DNA from: Clostridia bacterium
Lineage (GTDB): Bacteria; Bacillota; Clostridia; Oscillospirales; Acutalibacteraceae
Direction of reading: 5' to 3'
Assembly (NCBI GenBank): GCA_017410325.1
Contig: JAFQRA010000017.1
Coordinates: 40,551-104,550 of the forward strand
Length of the DNA stretch: 64,000 nucleotides
In this document: one piece after another, positions 24,393 to 33,313 of the stretch
Layout: each line of letters starts with the position of its first letter
Position numbering within the stretch: position 1 is the stretch's first letter
Position numbers and translations under genes: made by a program
Notes under the pieces: generated by a model
Database searches by the model: none
What the model saw: only the letters and a program-made list of their open reading frames with translations
Told to the model about the DNA's origin: nothing

Positions 24393-25862
24393 ATGAATAC
24401 GGATAAAATTGTCAGAGGTGCAATTCAGTCTTTATCTAAAGCAATTATTTTCGGTATGCCCAAAAGCTATTTTACTTCCGATGAAAAAGCAAATAAATAT
24501 ATGCTTACCGGTGACAAAAAGTTCGTCGAGAAAAATGGTGAGTTTTTTACCTGCGGCTTCGGCAAGGCCGTGCTGACTCCCGACGACGTTGCAAGCGGTA
24601 AGTATTTTATTGCGGGTTACGATTCAAACAACCCTGCAACGGGCGTGCTTGACGATATGTACGCAAGAGCAGTGTATCTTGACGATAACACCGGCTCCGG
24701 CGGCATTGTTATGTGTGCTGTCGATGCGGTAGGCATCAGCCGCAAGGATATTAATAAAATCAGAAAAAAGGTAATAAAAAGCGGAAAAATACCTAACCTT
24801 AAATCGATTAACGTATGCGCCACACACTCACATTCCGCTATTGATACTCAAGGCTTGTGGGGTGAAAAGATTTACAAGTGCGGCAGAAACGAAGACTTTA
24901 TGGAGAGCCTTCACGAGCGCACTGCAAAGGCGATAATCGAAGCCTACGAAAACAGGGCGGACGGTAAGCTGTTTTATTCTGTTAAAAAGACCGAGGATTT
25001 ACAGTTTGACTGCCGTACTCCCGATACATACGATCCGAATCTCACCAAAATCCGCTTTGAGTCCTTTGACGGTCAGAAGAATATCTGTATTGTCAACTTT
25101 GCCTCTCACGCTGAGCTTCTGGGCGATCTGTCGAAGAGCGTCAGTGCGGATTTCCCTGCTTATCTGATTAAAGAGGTTGAAGAAAACAACTCAAACTGCG
25201 ATGCCGTATTCTTTAACGGTGCAATCGGCGGTATGATATCCGCAAAGGAAATCAAAAAGGTCTACAGAAACGAGATTGACTGCGAAGCATACACAAAGCA
25301 GTTTGGCAAAACGCTCGGCGAAACAGTAAATTCGCTTACCGATGAAACTGAGCTTGCTCCGAGAATCAACGTCAAATCCGTTCCCGTTAAAATCAGCGCA
25401 TCCAATTTTGTCCTTATTCTTGCAAGACTTATGAAGGTACTCAACAACGATATAGCAAGAAGCAATAACCGCAAGGAAGCGTTTATTCATTCGGAGGTCG
25501 GCTATCTTGAGCTCGGTGAAAGGGATATCGGAATGTTCCTGATTCCCGGCGAGCTTTTCCCCGAGCTTTATACGGGTGAATTCCTGACAGAGGAAAATTC
25601 CGCAACCGCAACAAAGGCGGATTATAAAATACTCAAAAATCAGGGTAAGGCAAAGCATAACTTTGTTGTCGGCCTTTGCAACGATGAGCTCGGTTACATT
25701 CTTCCCGAAAACGATTTTATTCTCAACGAGCGTATGCCGTATATAAATTCCGCAAAGGACAGGTTTGACAGAAATCATTACGAGGAAACCAATTCCACGG
25801 GCCCTAAGACTGCCGCAACGCTTCTTGATAATATGGCAAGTCTTATTGCCTCAGTTGAATAA
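24393..25862 (+). CDS. Neutral ceramidase-like hydrolase, cytoplasmic
   Basis: A 489-residue protein with no signal peptide. The region CATHSHSAIDTQGLWG (about residue 141 on) and FASHAELLG, then DAVFFNGAIGGM match the zinc-binding core of the neutral/alkaline non-lysosomal ceramidase domain. The family includes many bacterial proteins of unproven substrate; here the gene opens an operon with a GlcNAc-type kinase, a SIS protein and a GH84 enzyme, so an N-acyl or amide-containing amino sugar is as likely a target as ceramide. A secreted paralogue lies at 49904-51490. GGAGGTG precedes the start. Confidence 0.7.
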   Translation: MNTDKIVRGAIQSLSKAIIFGMPKSYFTSDEKANKYMLTGDKKFVEKNGEFFTCGFGKAVLTPDDVASGKYFIAGYDSNNPATGVLDDMYARAVYLDDNTGSGGIVMCAVDAVGISRKDINKIRKKVIKSGKIPNLKSINVCATHSHSAIDTQGLWGEKIYKCGRNEDFMESLHERTAKAIIEAYENRADGKLFYSVKKTEDLQFDCRTPDTYDPNLTKIRFESFDGQKNICIVNFASHAELLGDLSKSVSADFPAYLIKEVEENNSNCDAVFFNGAIGGMISAKEIKKVYRNEIDCEAYTKQFGKTLGETVNSLTDETELAPRINVKSVPVKISASNFVLILARLMKVLNNDIARSNNRKEAFIHSEVGYLELGERDIGMFLIPGELFPELYTGEFLTEENSATATKADYKILKNQGKAKHNFVVGLCNDELGYILPENDFILNERMPYINSAKDRFDRNHYEETNSTGPKTAATLLDNMASLIASVE

Positions 25863-25880
25863 ATTCGGGAGTCGTGTGCT

Positions 25881-26777
25881 ATGAAATATTATCTCGGAAT
25901 TGACGGCGGCGGCACAAGAACGACTGCAGCCGTGTCGGATGAAAAAGGCATCATATTGCTGAAGGAAACAGGAAAAACGATAAACTTTTATTCCGTCGGC
26001 ATGGAAACGGCAAGAGTTAACCTTGCCGCATTAATGCAAAGCATAGAAAATAAACTCGGTAAAATATCCTTCAGCGGTGCATTTATAGGCTGTTCCGCAC
26101 TCGATGATGAAGCGGATGAGGAATTGACCCGAAAGCTTTGCGGCGGCGTTATCAATGCCCAAAAGCTGAAAATTCACAGCGATGTGTATATTGCGTTAAA
26201 GGCGGTAGGCGAAGCGGTTTGCCCGTGCGCCGCAATCTGCGGTACCGGTTCAATGGCAATTGCCGAGGATGAAAACGGCAACACGCAGATTACGGGCGGT
26301 TGGGGACACACAGTCGGTGACGAGGGCTCGGCACTGGGAATTTCTCTGCGTGCGCTTCGTATTTGCTGTCAGCTTTGCGACAGGGGAGAGGCTTCGCCCC
26401 TGCTTGAGAGTGCAAATGCCTTTTTCGGGGTGGATGATTTCCGAAAGGCAATCGACATAATTTATTCGCCCGAAACAACCAAGGATGTTCTGGCAGGCTT
26501 TGCAGAGCAGGTTGGCAAGCTTGCCGAAAAAGGAGACAAGACGGCGCTTGCTATAATCTCGACAGAAGCCGAATTATTTGCCGAAACAGTACTGATTCTG
26601 CTTGACAGAGTTAAAAAGTGTACCGTACTCGGTCTCTACGGCGGAGTTTTTCAGCATAATGAATCCTTTGTAAAAACCTTTTCAAAAAAGATAAAAGCGG
26701 AATATCCGGATATCACGATAAGGCTGCTTAATATGCCGCCTGAAGAAAGTGCAATAGGATTAGCGAGGAATTTATAA
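25881..26777 (+). CDS. BadF/BadG-type sugar kinase (N-acetylglucosamine kinase-like)
   Basis: A 298-residue ASKHA kinase. YYLGIDGGGTRTTAAV at the start is the phosphate-1 loop, AICGTGSMAIAED is phosphate-2, and GGWGHTVGDEGSALGI is the motif of N-acetylglucosamine kinase relatives. It would phosphorylate GlcNAc or a related sugar at the 6-position. It begins 18 bases after the ceramidase-like gene and its last base overlaps the next start (TAATG), so the genes form an operon. Confidence 0.85.
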   Translation: MKYYLGIDGGGTRTTAAVSDEKGIILLKETGKTINFYSVGMETARVNLAALMQSIENKLGKISFSGAFIGCSALDDEADEELTRKLCGGVINAQKLKIHSDVYIALKAVGEAVCPCAAICGTGSMAIAEDENGNTQITGGWGHTVGDEGSALGISLRALRICCQLCDRGEASPLLESANAFFGVDDFRKAIDIIYSPETTKDVLAGFAEQVGKLAEKGDKTALAIISTEAELFAETVLILLDRVKKCTVLGLYGGVFQHNESFVKTFSKKIKAEYPDITIRLLNMPPEESAIGLARNL

Positions 26778-27514
26778 TGAAAAAATATTTTGAATACATT
26801 GAAAACGTTAACGCAATAATCAAAAAAATTTCTACAGACGGTGCTGAGAGTATAGAAAAAGCCGCCGGGATTTTTGCCGAAACTTTAATTAACGGAAAGC
26901 GGATATATCTTTTCGGCACCGGCCATTCACATATGCTCTCCGAAGAGCTTTTTTACAGAGCAGGCGGACTTGTGAATATTCAGCCTGTTCTTGTTGAGCC
27001 GCTTATGCTTCACATTTCCGCTTCCGAAAGTACGGTTGCCGAGCGTGAAGAGGGGATGGCCGAAAGAATTTTTACCGAATACGGTATGAGCGAAAAAGAT
27101 ACCGTCGTTATAATTTCAAATTCCGGCAGAAACGGCGTTATAGTTGATATGGCTCTTCTCTGTAAGGAAAAGGGACTTAATGTTATAGCGCTTACCAACC
27201 TTGAACACACTTTTGCCGGTGCTTCGCGTCATAAGAGCGGAAAGCGTCTTTGTGAAATCGCCGATCTCGTGCTTGATAACGGCGGCTGTGTTGGCGATGC
27301 CTGCATAGAGGTTGAGGATATCAGCGGAAAAATCTGCCCCACTTCAACGGTCTGTGGTGCGCTGATTCTTAACGCTGTCGTTGCGCAAACGGTAGAGAAC
27401 TGTGCAAAACAGGGCTTTTATCCCGACCACTTTGAAAGCTCAAATATTGATGGCGGCGATGAAATAAATAACCGTCTCGTAGAAAAATACAAAAAGGAGA
27501 TTAAACACCTTTGA
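26777..27514 (+). CDS. SIS-domain phosphosugar protein (UPF0309 family)
   Basis: A 245-residue protein with FGTGHSHMLSEELFYRAGG, VIISNSGRNGVIVDMA and a STVCGALILNAVV stretch, typical of the sugar-phosphate binding SIS fold and close to the UPF0309/YhfI group. It probably isomerises or cleaves a phosphorylated amino sugar made by the preceding kinase. It overlaps both neighbours: one base shared with the kinase stop, and TTGA shared with the GH84 start. Confidence 0.82.
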   Translation: MKKYFEYIENVNAIIKKISTDGAESIEKAAGIFAETLINGKRIYLFGTGHSHMLSEELFYRAGGLVNIQPVLVEPLMLHISASESTVAEREEGMAERIFTEYGMSEKDTVVIISNSGRNGVIVDMALLCKEKGLNVIALTNLEHTFAGASRHKSGKRLCEIADLVLDNGGCVGDACIEVEDISGKICPTSTVCGALILNAVVAQTVENCAKQGFYPDHFESSNIDGGDEINNRLVEKYKKEIKHL

Positions 27515-29151
27515 TTTATCCTGTACCGCAAAAAAACAACCTCAGCGGTGAAGCTGTTAATGTATCATCATTATCCCTTAAAGGAGAATATACGGCTCTT
27601 GCCGAACATATTCTGACGGAATACGGCATATCCGTTACGGGCGGTATTTCTGTTGAGATTGTTGTAACAGACAGCAGAAAAACAACTTATATCGAGTCTC
27701 TCTCTCGCCTCAGCCGCGAAAAGTATTTTATTACAGTAAACTCGGATAAAATAATAATTGAGGCCTCCTGCACAAGCAGCGTTTTCCGCGCCGTACATAC
27801 ACTCGCAAAGCTCATCGTTAAAGGTGAGCTTCGCTTGGGTACGCTTGAGGACTATCCTCTTTTTGAGCGCAGAGGATATATCGAGGGCTTCTACGGCCCG
27901 ACGTGGAAGCATGAAAAGCGTTTGTCCGTTATGCGCCTTATGGCAAAATACGGTATGAATACCTTTTATTATGCTCCGAAGGATGATGAGTATCACCGTG
28001 CAAAATGGAATTTGCCGTATCCCGAAAAGGAGCTTTCCGAGCTTAAAGAGCTTTTTGATACCGCGGCGGAAAACGAACTCAGCGTTTGCTGGTGTGTTGG
28101 CCCCGGTCTTACTTACCACTATACTTCCGAAACGGATTTTGAGGCTTTAACCGCAAAATTTGAAAATGTTTATTCAATCGGCATCAGGAATTTCGGTTTG
28201 CTGCTTGACGATATAGCGAACGATTTTCAGTACGCTGACGATGCCGAAACGTATGACGGCATAGTTGATGCTCACATTGCGCTTGTAAACAAAACTTATC
28301 AGGCGCTTAAAGCTATTGATCCCGGCATCACGCTTACGGTTTGTCCTACACAGTATTTCGGCGATGCAAACGATTATTACATAACTAAATTCGGCAGAGG
28401 CTTACCGGCAGATGTCAAAATCTTCTGGACGGGTAAGGAAATTTGCTCTACTTTCCTTACATGCCGTCAGGCGGACGATTTTTCAAGGGCTACAAATCAT
28501 AAGCCGCTTTACTGGGACAATTATCCCGTAAATGATGCGGAAATGTTCAACGAAATGCATCTCGGTGCTCTTAAGGGCAGGGACAAGGAGCTTTACAAGC
28601 ATAGCGACGGTTTGATTTCTAACGTAATGGAATACGCCGAGGCTTCAAAAATTCCGCTTATGACAATAGCCGATTATCTCTGGAATCCTGTTGATTACGA
28701 CTGCGAAAAATCCCTTGAAAATGCACAGCGTGAAATTCTCGGTGACAAGGCTGATTTATTCAAGTATATTGCCGATCATCTTTGCGTTGCCTGTGTTTCA
28801 CGTCACGGTTCTGCTATGATGAGCGATATTCTTTCTCACCTGAGTTTCCTGCTTGCAACCGGCGAAAAGAGTAGGGCAATCACAGAATTCAAGGAATATA
28901 ACGCCAAAATGCGTGAATGTCTTGCAATGGTAAGCGATACTTCCGTTGAGCTTTTTGCTGAAATTCAGAAATGGGTTAAGAAATTCGCAATGTGCTGTGA
29001 TGTTCTCGATGCAATTCTTGCAGTTTGGGAAAACACCATAGAAGAAAATAAGATAAAACTAAAAAAACTTTTGGATGAATACAATTCCGATGCGGTTATC
29101 CTCACAGGCTTCTGCCTGCGAGAAACGGCGGAAAAAACTCTTGAATTATAA
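27511..29151 (+). CDS. GH84 beta-N-acetylglucosaminidase
   Basis: A 546-residue enzyme starting with TTG (AAGGAG 12 bases upstream). After an N-terminal mixed alpha/beta domain, RRGYIEGFYGPTWKHEKR begins the barrel, and LLLDDIANDF supplies the paired catalytic Asp233/Asp234 used for substrate-assisted hydrolysis in family 84 (O-GlcNAcase, NagJ/hyaluronidase type). No signal peptide, unlike the secreted clostridial toxins of the family, so it acts on imported GlcNAc-containing oligosaccharides. It follows kinase and SIS genes, consistent with GlcNAc salvage. Confidence 0.9.
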   Translation: MIYPVPQKNNLSGEAVNVSSLSLKGEYTALAEHILTEYGISVTGGISVEIVVTDSRKTTYIESLSRLSREKYFITVNSDKIIIEASCTSSVFRAVHTLAKLIVKGELRLGTLEDYPLFERRGYIEGFYGPTWKHEKRLSVMRLMAKYGMNTFYYAPKDDEYHRAKWNLPYPEKELSELKELFDTAAENELSVCWCVGPGLTYHYTSETDFEALTAKFENVYSIGIRNFGLLLDDIANDFQYADDAETYDGIVDAHIALVNKTYQALKAIDPGITLTVCPTQYFGDANDYYITKFGRGLPADVKIFWTGKEICSTFLTCRQADDFSRATNHKPLYWDNYPVNDAEMFNEMHLGALKGRDKELYKHSDGLISNVMEYAEASKIPLMTIADYLWNPVDYDCEKSLENAQREILGDKADLFKYIADHLCVACVSRHGSAMMSDILSHLSFLLATGEKSRAITEFKEYNAKMRECLAMVSDTSVELFAEIQKWVKKFAMCCDVLDAILAVWENTIEENKIKLKKLLDEYNSDAVILTGFCLRETAEKTLEL

Positions 29152-29162
29152 GGATGGTTAAT

Positions 29163-29270
29163 ATGGATTTCAATGCTTTCCTCAGAGAAATGATTGCCCA
29201 AATAAATTTTTTCATTTATGATATGACACTTGCCTTTCATAATTTTTTTGATATGATAGGCCTTATCTGA
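29163..29270 (+). CDS. Hydrophobic micro-protein (35 aa), tentative
   Basis: An open frame of 35 codons with AGGATG before the ATG, between the GH84 gene and the PHP-protein gene. The product (starts MDFNAFLREMIAQINFF, ends FDMIGLI) is an aromatic amphipathic helix that could lie on a membrane. Position, spacing and ribosome site make it plausible; no family is known. Confidence 0.4.
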   Translation: MDFNAFLREMIAQINFFIYDMTLAFHNFFDMIGLI

Positions 29271-29292
29271 AATTACAGGGGAGGTACATACC

Positions 29293-30717
29293 GTGAAATT
29301 AAAAAGGATGTTATGCGTTCTTCTTGCAACTGCACTTATTTTGAGTGCGTTTTGCATCGGTGCTTCTGCTTCTAAATCCACAGACAGTGATTTGCGAAAA
29401 ACTTATACCGATGTAAAGGGCGAAAACGATTACACAATCACAAATCCGTACAAGGACGTGAAGTGGGGCGAATGGAAGGAATATAAGGCTTCTCTTCACA
29501 GCCACACAAACGCAAGCGATGCCGTACCCACCATTGCGGAGAGTGTAGAAATCCATTATGACGAAGGCTTTGACATTCTTGCAATAAGTGATCATGCTGT
29601 ATTCGGTGTACCTTGGAATGAGATTCCGACAACTGTTCCGATTTACCGCCTTTTTAAATTCGGCAACACAAAAATGGGTGCTGTCGATGTCTTGACTGCT
29701 GAACGCCGTGCAGAAATTCTGGCAGGTGTCGGCAGATATAATGAAGACGGTACGCCCCAGCCTATGCTTGAGGTTACGGGTGCAAATGAAATCAACGGTG
29801 CAACTCCGATTAATGACTGCCATATAAACGGATTCTTTATGCGTAAGGGCGAAGAATACGGTCAGGCAAGAATGGGTGTTTACGGCGACTATGAAACAGT
29901 TGTACGCAAGGTCGGCAAAGCAGGAGGCATAACCTTCCTTGACCATGTCGGTGAATATGTCGGCTGTGAAAACGATCCCGAACGTGCGAATCAGCCGTAT
30001 TATATCAATAAGCTTGCTAACATTTTCCTTGACAATCCTTCCTGCATTGGTATGGATGTCAACAGCGGTATCAATAACCGCACAAAATATGATTATATTC
30101 TTTGGGATAATGTTCTGAAAATGACTATACCTCGTGGCAGAAACGTTTATTGTCTTACCTTCTCTGACGGTCATCATGCTGACCAGTATAAGCGTGCGTT
30201 TACTTATATGTGTATGCCTGAGCTGACCGTTGATGCACTTCGCACCAGTATGGAAACAGGTGCGTATTTCAGCGCATCTCACTATGCAAGGGCAGACCTC
30301 GGCGATGAATTTAACGGCGAAGAATACGAAACGCCTTATGTATCGTATATTGATGTAAACCAGGAAACCGATACAATAGCCTTCAATGCCGAAAACTATG
30401 ATACTGTTCGTTGGTATTCCGACGGTGTTATTATTGCAGAGGGTGAAGATATCACTTCGCTCGACCTGAATGAATACGAGGACAAACTCGGTTGCTATGT
30501 GCGCTTTACATTAACAGGCCCCGGCGGTATTATCTATTCGCAGCCGTTTCCGATTCAGGCAGACGGCGTGGAATATGAAGTTCCCGTTGTAGTTCCGACT
30601 TTCGATGTTTCGGATTTTCTGCGTGGTCTTGCCGATACGGCAAATGTCTTGCTCGGCTGGACTCCGATTATGGCGGCAATCCGTTATTTCCTTTGGGGTA
30701 CATATTGGTGGGCATAA
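29293..30717 (+). CDS. Secreted PHP-domain phosphoesterase-like protein
   Basis: A 474-residue protein read from GTG with GGGGAGGT ahead of it. Residues 1-27 are a signal peptide (MLCVLLATALILSAFCIG). A PHP domain follows: YKASLHSHTNASDAV (H-x-H), FDILAISDHAVFG, CHINGFF and FLDHVGEY supply metal ligands in the usual order. PHP domains hydrolyse phosphate esters or act on phosphonates. The C-terminal 110 residues look like a beta-sandwich. The substrate is unknown; its place behind GlcNAc genes suggests action on extracellular phosphorylated sugars, an inference only. Confidence 0.75.
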   Translation: MKLKRMLCVLLATALILSAFCIGASASKSTDSDLRKTYTDVKGENDYTITNPYKDVKWGEWKEYKASLHSHTNASDAVPTIAESVEIHYDEGFDILAISDHAVFGVPWNEIPTTVPIYRLFKFGNTKMGAVDVLTAERRAEILAGVGRYNEDGTPQPMLEVTGANEINGATPINDCHINGFFMRKGEEYGQARMGVYGDYETVVRKVGKAGGITFLDHVGEYVGCENDPERANQPYYINKLANIFLDNPSCIGMDVNSGINNRTKYDYILWDNVLKMTIPRGRNVYCLTFSDGHHADQYKRAFTYMCMPELTVDALRTSMETGAYFSASHYARADLGDEFNGEEYETPYVSYIDVNQETDTIAFNAENYDTVRWYSDGVIIAEGEDITSLDLNEYEDKLGCYVRFTLTGPGGIIYSQPFPIQADGVEYEVPVVVPTFDVSDFLRGLADTANVLLGWTPIMAAIRYFLWGTYWWA

Positions 30718-30724
30718 ACCGTTA

Positions 30725-30770
30725 AATATCAGCCGTTCATTGAATTAAATGGACGGCTGATATTCTTTTA
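30725..30770 (+). terminator. Terminator of the GlcNAc-glycan operon
   Basis: AATATCAGCCGTTCAT (30725-30740) pairs with ATGGACGGCTGATATT (30749-30764, one G-T), followed by CTTTT. Confidence 0.85.
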
Positions 30771-30800
30771 AAAATTTTTTGAATTTTTTTGAAAAAACAC

Positions 30801-30829
30801 TTGCATATTTTTGAAAAGTGTGTTAATAT
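30801..30829 (+). promoter_or_regulatory. tRNA-Pro(GGG) promoter
   Basis: TTGCAT (30801-30806), 17-base spacer, TAATAT (30824-30829), 13 bases before the tRNA. Confidence 0.65.
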
Positions 30830-30841
30830 AACATCCGTTGT

Positions 30842-30917
30842 CCGGGTGTGGCGCAGTTGGTAGCGCGCTTGACTGGGGGTCAAGAGGCCGTGAGTTCAAG
30901 TCTCGCCACTCGGACCA
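30842..30917 (+). tRNA. tRNA-Pro(GGG)
   Basis: A 76-base tRNA with encoded CCA: acceptor CCGGGTG/CACTCGG (one mismatch pair G-A at position 4), anticodon stem CTTGA/TCAAG, loop CTGGGGG with anticodon GGG, T-arm with GTTCAAG. It reads CCC/CCU. A truncated integrase starts 91 bases downstream, so this tRNA was probably an integration target too. Confidence 0.93.
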
Positions 30918-30921
30918 GTAA

Positions 30922-30972
30922 AAACCGCTTTGTATAGCCGTTTGTGGTTGTACAAGGTGGTTTTCTTTTTTT
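30922..30972 (+). terminator. Terminator of tRNA-Pro(GGG)
   Basis: AAAACCGCTTTGTA and TACAAGGTGGTTTT form an imperfect stem ending in CTTTTTTT. Confidence 0.75.
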
Positions 30973-31008
30973 ACTTAACCCCCAATTTCTAACACTTTTC
31001 TAACACGG

Positions 31009-31860
31009 TTAGAATTTTAAGCTATTTACCATTGATATTGCAATTTTGTTTTTTCGTTCAACATCTAAATGTGCATAGATATTGGCTGTTGTTTGAATAT
31101 CAGCGTGTCCAAGCCATTCCTGTATGTCTTTAAGAGTGAAACCATTTGCAACAAGTAAACTCGCACAACTGTGCCTTAAATCGTGAAATCTGATTACCGG
31201 TAAATTGTATGCAACAAGAATTTTATGGAATTTTCTGCTGATAAAGTCCGGTGTATATGGTTTGCCGTTTTCCCATTTGAAAATATAATCATTTTCAAAA
31301 TATTCCTTACCGAACACATCACGGTTAAGATGTTCAAGGGCTTTAATTGTATGCAACATTTCTGTAACTTCAGGCGAAAGGGGATATGTACGATAACTTG
31401 AATTAGTTTTCGTTGTATCTTTTTCGACAATCTCGCTGTATCTAACAACAGTATGCTTTATAGATATAGTGTTATTTTCAAAGTTAACACTATCCCATTT
31501 TAGCCCTAAAACTTCGCTTCTACGCAGACCGAAAACAACAGCGCAGTAAATTAAAGGATATAAAGGCTCGTCTTTTATTGCAGTAAACAATGTGTTAAGC
31601 TGATTAATAGTGTAAAAACTTGCTTCGTATCGTTCGGCTTTAGGTAGTGAAACATAATCGCAGGGGTTATTACTTATGTAATTGCTTTTTATTGCTTCTT
31701 TGAAAACTTGCCGAATGATAATAAGGTGAAGTTTTACACTTCTGGATGATAGACCACCCTTTCCGTCTTTTCTGCCACTTTCATATTTTAGATTGATATA
31801 TTTTTGTATATCCTCTCTTTTGATTTGTTTTAAAGTCTTATTTAGTTTTTTCAATAACAT
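31009..31860 (-). pseudogene. N-terminally truncated tyrosine integrase
   Basis: The 283 remaining residues keep part of the core-binding domain (LSSRSVKLHLIIIRQVFKEA) and the complete catalytic domain: Arg in FGLRRSEVLGL, HDLRHSCASLL and LGHADIQTTANIYAH. The arm domain and the first half of the core-binding domain are missing; upstream sequence belongs to a different integrase in another frame. There is no ribosome site before the ATG at 31860. It lies directly behind tRNA-Pro(GGG), convergent with it, the standard position for an integrated element. I call it a pseudogene, though the catalytic domain might still be expressed. Confidence 0.7.
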
Positions 31861-32137
31861 CGTACTGCATTGCGTATTTTTCGAGCAAGCCGGAAAGCAC
31901 TTTTACGTTATGCATAGTAGAGTACGATTTGCCTTCGTCCGTCATACGGTCGATTACTTCCTGGAAATGGCCGCTACTGATAGTTCGTATTTTCATATTG
32001 TGCAGTTCATCCAGGTGCTTCCACGCTGCACGGTAGCAGTCGGCCGTGCTCTTGCTGATTGACTGATACGCTTTTTTGCTCCATTCGGTGTAAAGGTCTT
32101 CAAGAGTGAAGTTGAGCTTATCGTGATGCGTATCTTT
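31838..32137 (-). pseudogene. Remnant of a second tyrosine integrase (core-binding part)
   Basis: A 100-codon open stretch without start codon, in a different frame from the integrase it overlaps. It encodes TLEDLYTEWSKKAYQSISKS, then YRAAWKHLDELHNMKIRTI, and later YSTMHNVKVLSGLLEKYAMQ: the N-terminal helices of an integrase core-binding domain. It ends in DVIEKTK-stop within the 5' part of the truncated integrase. The pair looks like a deletion or recombination junction between two integrase genes. Confidence 0.65.
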
Positions 32138-32139
32138 CT

Positions 32140-32931
32140 ATGGAAACAAAAGAAAATGGCAGATACAAGCAAGATAGTATTAATTATCACGGATTAGGCA
32201 AAGCAGGTTTTACACAAGCAATTAAATCAATAGGTAATCCACAAAGTGTAATGCTTTCAAGCAAATCAAACAGTAAAATTGAATTAGCTATCGAAGGACT
32301 TGATAATAAAGGTAGAGGTTTGTTATCAATAGTAACAATTAACACTTCCTCTCAAAATTCTCGTGAATTTATAGAAGCGCATATTGTTAATTCGATATAC
32401 GGTAAAAGAAATATTGAGAGATATATTTCTAAATCTAATTCGGAAGGACGATTAATTTACAATAAAAATAACGATGAAACACCGCAAGGCATCCCCCCGG
32501 TCCGATACCAGGGCGATATCAACGCTGAATCATCGTTTATTAACAGTATATTCAATTCTCCCGACAATGTCAAGTCCAGCGTAAAAAAATCCGATATTGT
32601 TGCATGCCTTGTTGATACCTACAATTACACAGAGCAGACAGCAAACAAGATTTTTGCAAACGCTTATAATCTCAAGAAAAAGACGGGTTCAAAGGCGGAT
32701 ATGCAAGAAGTGTCCGCTGTTATTGCCAACGCTTTGGAAAAGCGGCGCAGCGGCAATTTCGGCGAATCCGACGTTTCTGCGGTTGCTGACCTTATTGCTT
32801 CGGGTGCAATGACGGAGAACGAAACCGTTACAGCCGAGGCAAAGCCTATACTTGACTATCTTACAGGAAATCTCTGCAATAATCGCAAACGCTTTGGAAA
32901 AACGGCGCAACGGCAATTTCGGCGAATCTGA
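32140..32931 (+). pseudogene. Fragment of a polyvalent mobile-element protein with toxin-nuclease-like domain
   Basis: A 263-codon frame without ribosome site. Its first 110 residues (SKSNSKIELAIEGLDNKG, RGLLSIVTINTSSQN, ERYISKSNSEGRLIYNKN) resemble the phage-type PBECR nuclease domain found inside very large polyvalent proteins of conjugative elements and phages. The rest is linker-like (DIVACLVDTYNYTEQTANKIFANAYN) with the repeat ALEKRRSGNFGESD. The frame is disrupted by a partial duplication (32712-32947), after which it ends. It is a gene remnant, not a complete protein. Confidence 0.55.
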
Positions 32932-32947
32932 TATAACTGCTGTAATG
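32712..32947 (+). repeat. Partial direct duplication (about 76 bp, 160 bp apart)
   Basis: The segments near 32712-32787 and 32872-32947 share AACGCTTTGGAAAA, GGCAATTTCGGCGAATC and neighbouring bases at a constant offset of 160. The second copy puts the downstream MaoC-like fragment in frame with the duplicated peptide (ANALEKRRNGNFGESD), while the first frame runs off into RRI-stop. Confidence 0.65.
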
Positions 32948-32949
32948 TC

Positions 32950-33208
32950 GTTTATGTCTGTATGGGCAAATTATCTGGAGGTTGATTTCTTCGGCACAGA
33001 GCTTCTTGCAGGAAAATCCACTAAAATTGAGTGGATAAAGCCCGTTTATGCTGACGATGTTCTCACGGGCAAAGCCGAGGTTACAAATCTTATAAAAAGA
33101 AATTCCAAAAACGGTCTTGTGGAAATCACCATTAAAGCATACAACCAGAACGGTGAACTCGTTTTAACAGATGTCACCGAAGCCATCGTAAAATGCAAAC
33201 AATCATAA
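32950..33208 (+). pseudogene. MaoC-like hot-dog hydratase, C-terminal fragment
   Basis: This frame (open from about 32852 through the repeat) encodes a NYLEVDFFGTELLAGKSTK stretch, then IEWIKPVYADDVLTG, ITIKAYNQNGELVLTD and a tail, the last two thirds of a MaoC/hot-dog enoyl-CoA hydratase domain (cf. the KPVYPGDTL and NQ-x-GE-x-V signature). The N-terminal catalytic half is missing. It appears joined to a mobile-element gene by recombination. Confidence 0.6.
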
Positions 33209-33211
33209 AAA

Positions 33212-33258
33212 AAGCAGGCAACACCCGAATGGAAACGGATGTCGCCTGCTGGATTTTT
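33212..33258 (+). terminator. Terminator after the remnant region
   Basis: AGCAGGC and GCCTGCT with inner AACA/TGTC pairs form the stem; TTTTTTT follows. Confidence 0.8.
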
Positions 33259-33313
33259 TTATAATGAAATTAAGTATAAAACCGTTTATCGGCGCTTGGA
33301 ATTCATCGAACAA

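Noticed and set aside
32712-32947. Tandem repeat domain of a functional protein
   Set aside because: The second copy is in another frame, so it does not make a repeat protein.
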